A DNA stretch of 64,000 bases from Janthinobacterium sp. LM6 (GTDB lineage: Bacteria; Pseudomonadota; Gammaproteobacteria; Burkholderiales; Burkholderiaceae_D), in the NCBI RefSeq assembly GCF_002002885.1, contig NZ_CP019510.1:3410001-3474000 (forward strand), given 5' to 3'. A program made the translations under genes and the position numbers. Of the stretch, positions 60,212-64,000 are shown one piece after another. The notes under the pieces are model-generated. The model was not told the origin of the DNA. It made no database searches and saw only the letters and a program-made list of their open reading frames with translations. Positions within the stretch are counted from its first letter, which is position 1. Every line of letters starts with the position of its first letter.

Positions 60212-61231
60212 ATGCCCGATTTGCCCCTTTCCAAACGCCGTGTCGCCGCGCCCAAAAGCGCCGCCTTGGCTCCTGTGCCGTTACGCGGCGCCCTGATCGA
60301 TGCCGAGCTGGCCGCGCGCCACCAGTCCTTTTTAGCCGCCGCCACGTCCGACAACACGCGCCGCACCTACCGTTCCGCCATCCGCCACTTCCAGGCCTGG
60401 GGCGGGGCGTTGCCCGCCGACGAATCCACCGTCATCCGCTATCTGCTGGCGTATGCGGACAGCCTGAACGCGCGCACCCTGGCCCTGCGCCTGACGGCCC
60501 TGTCGCAATGGCATGTGTACCAGGGCTTTGCCGATCCCGCATCCACGCCCACCGTGCGCAAGACCCTGGCCGGCATCGCCCGCCTGCACGGCAAGCCGAA
60601 AAAGAAGGCCAAGGCCCTGCCGCTGGAAGACCTGGAGCTGATCGTCGGCAGGCTGGCCGCGCTGGGCAGCGTCAAGGCCTTGCGCGACAGCGCCTTGCTG
60701 CAGCTGGGATTTTTTGGCGGTTTCCGCCGCAGCGAACTGGCGGGATTGACTATCGAAGACGTGAGCTGGGAGCCGCAGGGCATGGTGATCACCTTGCCCC
60801 GCTCGAAAACGGACCAACTGGGGGAGGGCATCGTCAAGGCGATCCCGTTCGGCGACGGCGTCTGCTGCCCGGCCACGGCACTGCGCGCCTGGCTGGCCGC
60901 GGCGCATATCCGCACGGGGCCGCTATTGCGCCCCGTCAATCAGTGGGGCCATGTGAGCGCGAAAGCACTGCACGCGAGCAGCATCAACACGATCCTGGCG
61001 GACTGCGCCAGGCTGGCCGAACTCGATTATGTGCCGGAACTGTCGAGCCACAGCCTGCGCCGCGGCATGGCCACCAGCGCGCATCGGGCCGGCGCCGATT
61101 TCCAGGCCATCAAGCGCCAGGGCGGCTGGCGCCACGACGGCACCGTGCATGGCTATATAGAAGAGGCGGGCCGCTTCGAGGAAAATGCGGCCGGCAGTTT
61201 ATTGAAGGGGAAGAAGAAGCCGGCGGGCTGA
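60212..61231 (+). CDS. Tyrosine recombinase / phage-type integrase
   Basis: The product is 339 residues. A SAM-like core-binding domain (about 35-130) precedes the catalytic domain with Arg172 (FRRSEL), Lys199 (RSKT), His280 and Arg283 (HSLRRG), a Trp/His at 306/308 (GGWRH) and nucleophile Tyr315 (VHGY), all intact. It cuts and rejoins DNA. The divergent KfrA-like gene and inverted repeats suggest a recurring two-gene mobile module. No flanking attachment repeats were found. Confidence 0.9.
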   Translation: MPDLPLSKRRVAAPKSAALAPVPLRGALIDAELAARHQSFLAAATSDNTRRTYRSAIRHFQAWGGALPADESTVIRYLLAYADSLNARTLALRLTALSQWHVYQGFADPASTPTVRKTLAGIARLHGKPKKKAKALPLEDLELIVGRLAALGSVKALRDSALLQLGFFGGFRRSELAGLTIEDVSWEPQGMVITLPRSKTDQLGEGIVKAIPFGDGVCCPATALRAWLAAAHIRTGPLLRPVNQWGHVSAKALHASSINTILADCARLAELDYVPELSSHSLRRGMATSAHRAGADFQAIKRQGGWRHDGTVHGYIEEAGRFEENAAGSLLKGKKKPAG

Positions 61232-61297
61232 GGGTGCCCTGCAAGATCTTGCAGCGGCCAGTCAGCGGATGCCCATGCGGGCGCAGTGCCCTGGGGA

Positions 61298-61669
61298 TTA
61301 CGCAGGGGCTACGTCGACACGCTCAATTTCCAGCTCGGTAGCGGAGCTTAATTGCGCCGCAATGAGAGCGCTCAGATCAACGTCCGCACCGCCATCGGAT
61401 ACGTCCGCGCAGGTATCGATAATTAGCTGAAAACAGTTGTCGCGGATATCCCGCGTATCCAAATCCGGCGGTGGAGGCGCCAATAGCGCGATTTCCAGTC
61501 CAAGCGCGAAGGCGCGATACGCCGGATATTCCTCGTATTTCCCTTCCTCGTCAGGCGAGAATCTGATGCCCAGTGCCTGAGCCAGAATGACAACCGTGGC
61601 TTCGAATGGCAGCGTTGGCCGAATGTTCAGACAAGCCGTAAAGTAGCTTCCACTTTGACAATTGCGCAT
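61298..61669 (-). CDS. Hypothetical 123-residue acidic protein
   Basis: I do not recognise the family. The product is acidic (DVSDGGADVDLS, SATELEIERVDV) with a helical N-terminus and no signal peptide. Size, charge and placement in a patchy region after an integrase resemble small immunity proteins, but no toxin is visible nearby, so this is weak inference. Confidence 0.5.
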   Translation of the reverse strand: MRNCQSGSYFTACLNIRPTLPFEATVVILAQALGIRFSPDEEGKYEEYPAYRAFALGLEIALLAPPPPDLDTRDIRDNCFQLIIDTCADVSDGGADVDLSALIAAQLSSATELEIERVDVAPA

Positions 61670-61802
61670 GCAACCTCTGGTGTAAATTTAAAATAGATGA
61701 TCTCTTGTCACGTCACGTTTGGACGCCCGCTCCTGGCACTTCCTGGCATTCGAATTGAACAATTCGGGACTTTCCCGAATATGCTCGTTCAGAACTTCGA
61801 AG

Positions 61803-62246
61803 TTAGTTCCTTTCAACGGGACGATACGAGAAACTTGGACATTGAATTCGGCCGTTCAGACAATAGGACTGCACTAATTTAAGCTGTCCAAGCAGTTCGT
61901 CAATTGTGTCAATGCGGGCAACATCATACTGATCACAGTCCCGCTCACACCAAACTTCAAGTTGAGGAAATTGGGTCAGCAAACTTACCATTGCAGATGC
62001 ATAGGAATCGGCACTTGGCCAATGATAATTCCTCTGACGATCCAGCTTGGGTAGCAACTTTGCAAACCTCAAATTATCGTTGGGAGTGGTTTGGCCGAAC
62101 AATATTCCATCCCAATAGCAGAGGATTTCATCCGTAGGTCCCCATTCTGATTCAAACGCTTGAATTTTCAATCGTGCACTGTCTTTCGGCAACTCGATGA
62201 CCAAGACATCTGGGGTGCAACTAAACGGAGAAAAAATTTCGAGCAT
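61803..62246 (-). CDS. Hypothetical 147-residue protein, possibly an orphan immunity-like protein
   Basis: The product is 147 residues from an ATG at 62246 (an in-frame TTG at 62291 is the only longer start). It is acidic with many Trp, Tyr and Cys (LCYWDGILFGQTTPND, QLEVWCERDCDQYDVARID). No signal or membrane segment. Base composition is more AT-rich than the core genome around it. The family is not recognised. Confidence 0.5.
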   Translation of the reverse strand: MLEIFSPFSCTPDVLVIELPKDSARLKIQAFESEWGPTDEILCYWDGILFGQTTPNDNLRFAKLLPKLDRQRNYHWPSADSYASAMVSLLTQFPQLEVWCERDCDQYDVARIDTIDELLGQLKLVQSYCLNGRIQCPSFSYRPVERN

Positions 62247-62763
62247 AGAGGTCAAGAAAATATTTTGGTCCCGTATCGGGGCCGCTAACAATGCATGGCC
62301 GCTTGTGACCGGTCACTGTCATCCTAAGGCGTTCCATCGAAAGATTAGCGCGGCAACGGGCACAGTCAACAATATCACCAGAACCGCCGTGAGCCAGAAC
62401 TGCTCTGACTCGCCCTCACGCAATAGCCTGCGACAAATGTCAGCTCATGGCCGAGCGCTGCAGTAGCGCCTAAGGATAACATGTTGCCAATCTGAAAAGT
62501 ACGTGGAATTTCACATGCCTTGCGGGGCGGCGGCAAGAACATCCACATCATGGTCGTCAGCAACGGCGGCTTCCAGTGACTGTCCGGCTAAGAGAAATGG
62601 TGTCCGGCTTCAAATGCCATTGGGTGTCCAGCTTGGTGTAAGAATCGGTGTCCGGCTTGATGAGAATACTCATCGGTACGCCGACGACGGTGGCTATAGC
62701 CTAATTCCGTCAGGGGCAAGGGGCTATTACACTCTCAGTTTATTTGTGCAACAAAGCCATTAT
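62247..62763. other. Non-coding, patchy region with insertion-sequence remnant
   Basis: No credible gene was found. The part near 62500-62579 has a 28-codon open stretch on the + strand ending at 62579 that may be the end of a lost gene. It directly abuts the IS21-like repeats. Confidence 0.5.
62581..62658. mobile_element. Remnant end of an IS21-like element
   Basis: The 10-bp unit TGTCCGGCTT, with single changes, occurs at 62581, 62601, 62625 and 62649, spaced 20-24 bp. Multiple short terminal repeats of this spacing and TGTCC-type sequence are characteristic of IS21-family ends. No transposase genes accompany it, so only one end remains. Confidence 0.6.
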
Positions 62764-63066
62764 TTACGGTCCTTTTTTTTGGTTTTGCATTCTCTTGTGA
62801 TCCAAGAAGGTTATCCACAATGCAAATATTGTTGCGTAAAATAAGATTGCCCGTCCGACATTTCTTTTGTGAAATGGAACTCCGGTAAAAAAGCCGCCAG
62901 CGCGATCAAGAAAATCCATTATCTGGAAGAAAAATGGTTCCTTATTCCCGTTGGGAGCTAGCGCAAGAAATCCTGAGGAAAGGTCCAGCAGGTAATAAAC
63001 GAAGGCAAATGCGATAAAACTGCCAACGAATGTTATTAAAAGGGAAATGCATTGATTCCATTTCAT
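62764..63066 (-). CDS. Hypothetical small membrane protein
   Basis: The product is 100 residues with two predicted membrane segments (LLITFVGSFIAFAFVYYLL and RAILFYATIFALWITFLD) and a short loop rich in Phe. The family is not recognised. The ATG at 63066 starts just before the first membrane segment; a start at 63099 is possible, and neither has a clear ribosome site. AT-rich codon usage differs from the core genes. Confidence 0.5.
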   Translation of the reverse strand: MKWNQCISLLITFVGSFIAFAFVYYLLDLSSGFLALAPNGNKEPFFFQIMDFLDRAGGFFTGVPFHKRNVGRAILFYATIFALWITFLDHKRMQNQKKGP

Positions 63067-63197
63067 CGTCGATTTTTTGCGCAGCACCACGGCCTTCATG
63101 CCGTGGAGGCGAAGCGGAGATCCGCTGCGGTGGCTTGCCTGTCGCTCCGTTGTTGCCACCAGTAAATACTCATATCAGTCTGCACGCTGGGTAAGTT

Positions 63198-63304
63198 TGC
63201 TATGCTGGCCGAACCGGGCCGTTCGGACCAGCATAGCAGGTTGTCGGATGGAAAATCTAGCGCGCCCTACGACAGACCGGATTCGACCGAAACCGGTCTG
63301 TTTT
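63198..63304 (+). ncRNA. Possible structured RNA: long hairpin followed by terminator hairpin
   Basis: An 11-bp perfect stem (TGCTATGCTGG/CCAGCATAGCA) continues into a 6-bp inner stem (CCGAAC/GTTCGG) with one bulged A and a 6-nt loop (63198-63238). It is followed 34 nt later by a second stem, CAGACCGG/CCGGTCTG (63273-63300), with a TTTT run after it, like a rho-independent terminator on the + strand. No gene is encoded here. It could be a small RNA or the relic of a mobile element end. Confidence 0.3.
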
Positions 63305-63386
63305 GCTTTGCCAAAGCGCACGCTCAACGACCAAATTCAGTGACGCAGAATACCAGTGTGCAACGACGAGTTAGAATGAAAAACAT

Positions 63387-63608
63387 CTATTGACGTGCTC
63401 CTGGAATACATAGGATCAGCACAACGAAAAATACACAAAATCCGAAGCTACCAACAGCCATGTGGTTATGCGGTTTGCCAATTGGAGGTGGATAGCGACC
63501 TACCGTAATTATCCGCAGTAGTAGCCATCCCGGCCAATAAAATATGCCGACAATGATTACTTCGGCGACAGCTCGCAATGCAATCTCGATTAATCCATCA
63601 AGTGCCAT
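63387..63608 (-). CDS. Hypothetical 73-residue membrane protein
   Basis: The product is 73 residues with two membrane segments (AVAEVIIVGIFYWPGWLLL and FGFCVFFVVLILCIPG) and a Pro/Gly-rich loop between them. It is not recognised. Small two-helix proteins of this kind may be holin-like, toxin-like or simply orphan. Confidence 0.45.
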   Translation of the reverse strand: MALDGLIEIALRAVAEVIIVGIFYWPGWLLLRIITVGRYPPPIGKPHNHMAVGSFGFCVFFVVLILCIPGARQ

Positions 63609-63778
63609 GGCTTTGTCTCGCTAAAATTTAAGTTGACTGGCACGAATATTGAAGAGGGGAAGTTAGTATCCGATTAGTTTAACTAGTTCATGCTCGCATT
63701 GCAAATAATCAACTTTTCCCGGAAGTGGCGGGAATCAGATTATGGCTGCGGATTCAATCGATCAATGCAACACACTGT

Positions 63779-64000
63779 TCAAATCGTTGAGCCGGTGTTT
63801 GGCAGTGTAGCGTCTTCCAGCAGGCGCTGCGCCAATCCCGTCTTGCGGTGCGCGGGCAGCACGCCGCCGAGCCAGCTATACAAGGAGCCATCCTCGGCGC
63901 CATAGCCCAGCTTGCAGCCGGCGGGCTGGCCGTCCGCTTGCGCGATCAGCACCAGCGCGCCGGCGGGCAGCCGGTCCTGCAGCTGCGCCAGGCTGCGCCG
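63779..64000 (-). pseudogene. Truncated GNAT acetyltransferase (3' part lost; 5' beyond window)
   Basis: The frame enters from the right edge and encodes GNAT strands (LPAGALVLIAQADGQPAGCK, YSWLGGVLPAHRKTGLAQRL), including an acetyl-CoA loop of the RKTGLA type. After RLLEDA it departs from the fold (TLPNTGSTI, stop at 63779-63781). About 60-70 residues, including the last strands, are missing. The GC-rich sequence stops abruptly where the AT-rich region begins, so an insertion or deletion cut the gene. The intact 5' end lies beyond base 64000. Confidence 0.6.

Noticed and set aside
62503-62844. A 113-codon open frame across the IS21-like repeats
   Set aside because: It reads through tandem terminal repeats and into the antisense of a membrane protein, so it is not a gene.
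63198-63238. Integron attC site
   Set aside because: The bulged hairpin looked attC-like, but the outer ends lack the RYYYAAC/GTTRRRY core and there is no integrase of that class.

Overview
The window is GC-rich, densely coded DNA from a betaproteobacterium. An Oxalobacteraceae member close to Janthinobacterium, Duganella or Massilia fits the codon usage, the Ala/Gln-rich proteins and the gene content; this genus-level placement is inference. No rRNA, tRNA or CRISPR array was seen.

Layout. 1-3.8 kb: the 5' part of prkA (cut by the window edge), a trypsin-like serine protease and a small protein resembling the protease's own N-terminal domain. 3.8-7 kb: catalase and a complete IS1595-family insertion sequence with inverted repeats and an 8-bp target duplication. 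7-10 kb: a Sel1-repeat lipoprotein and a 5'-nucleotidase-type lipoprotein. 10-17 kb: a probable zinc-starvation (Zur) cluster. A MacB/LolD-type ABC transporter with DUF3299 and TlpA-like partners faces two COG0523 metallochaperone GTPases, a NiCoT-type metal permease and a GNAT enzyme, and a Zur-family repressor closes the cluster. 17-24 kb: an Anbu (ancestral proteasome) locus with transglutaminase, alpha-E and ATP-grasp proteins, flanked in tandem by an orphan histidine kinase and a DUF900 hydrolase. 24-29 kb: a putative secreted amidase, a Fur-controlled TonB-dependent siderophore receptor, a proline-rich anchored protein and a 2-hydroxyacid dehydrogenase.

29-46.4 kb is the standout. A single-direction locus encodes a 3508-residue protein with long beta-rich stretches and several internal LysM-like repeats, an exonuclease/endonuclease/phosphatase (EEP) fold protein with intact catalytic motifs, a 1222-residue protein and a 125-residue beta-rich protein. 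Upstream, after an AT-rich 461-bp gap with a perfect 12-bp inverted repeat, lies an exported paralogue of the 125-residue protein. I know of no characterised system with this composition and consider it the best candidate for an undescribed system.

46.6-58.8 kb holds ordinary accessory metabolism and regulation: LtrA-like membrane protein, a GNAT/XRE-cupin divergent pair, a LysR/MFS divergent pair, an EAL phosphodiesterase, a serine beta-lactamase-like hydrolase, a VirK/YbjX protein, and small hypothetical and GNAT proteins. 58.9-61.2 kb holds a KfrA-like coiled-coil DNA-binding protein divergent from a tyrosine recombinase, with three inverted repeats between them. From 61.2 kb to the end the sequence is more AT-rich and patchy: small orphan proteins, an IS21-like terminal repeat remnant, a strongly structured possible RNA, and a GNAT gene that loses its 3' half.
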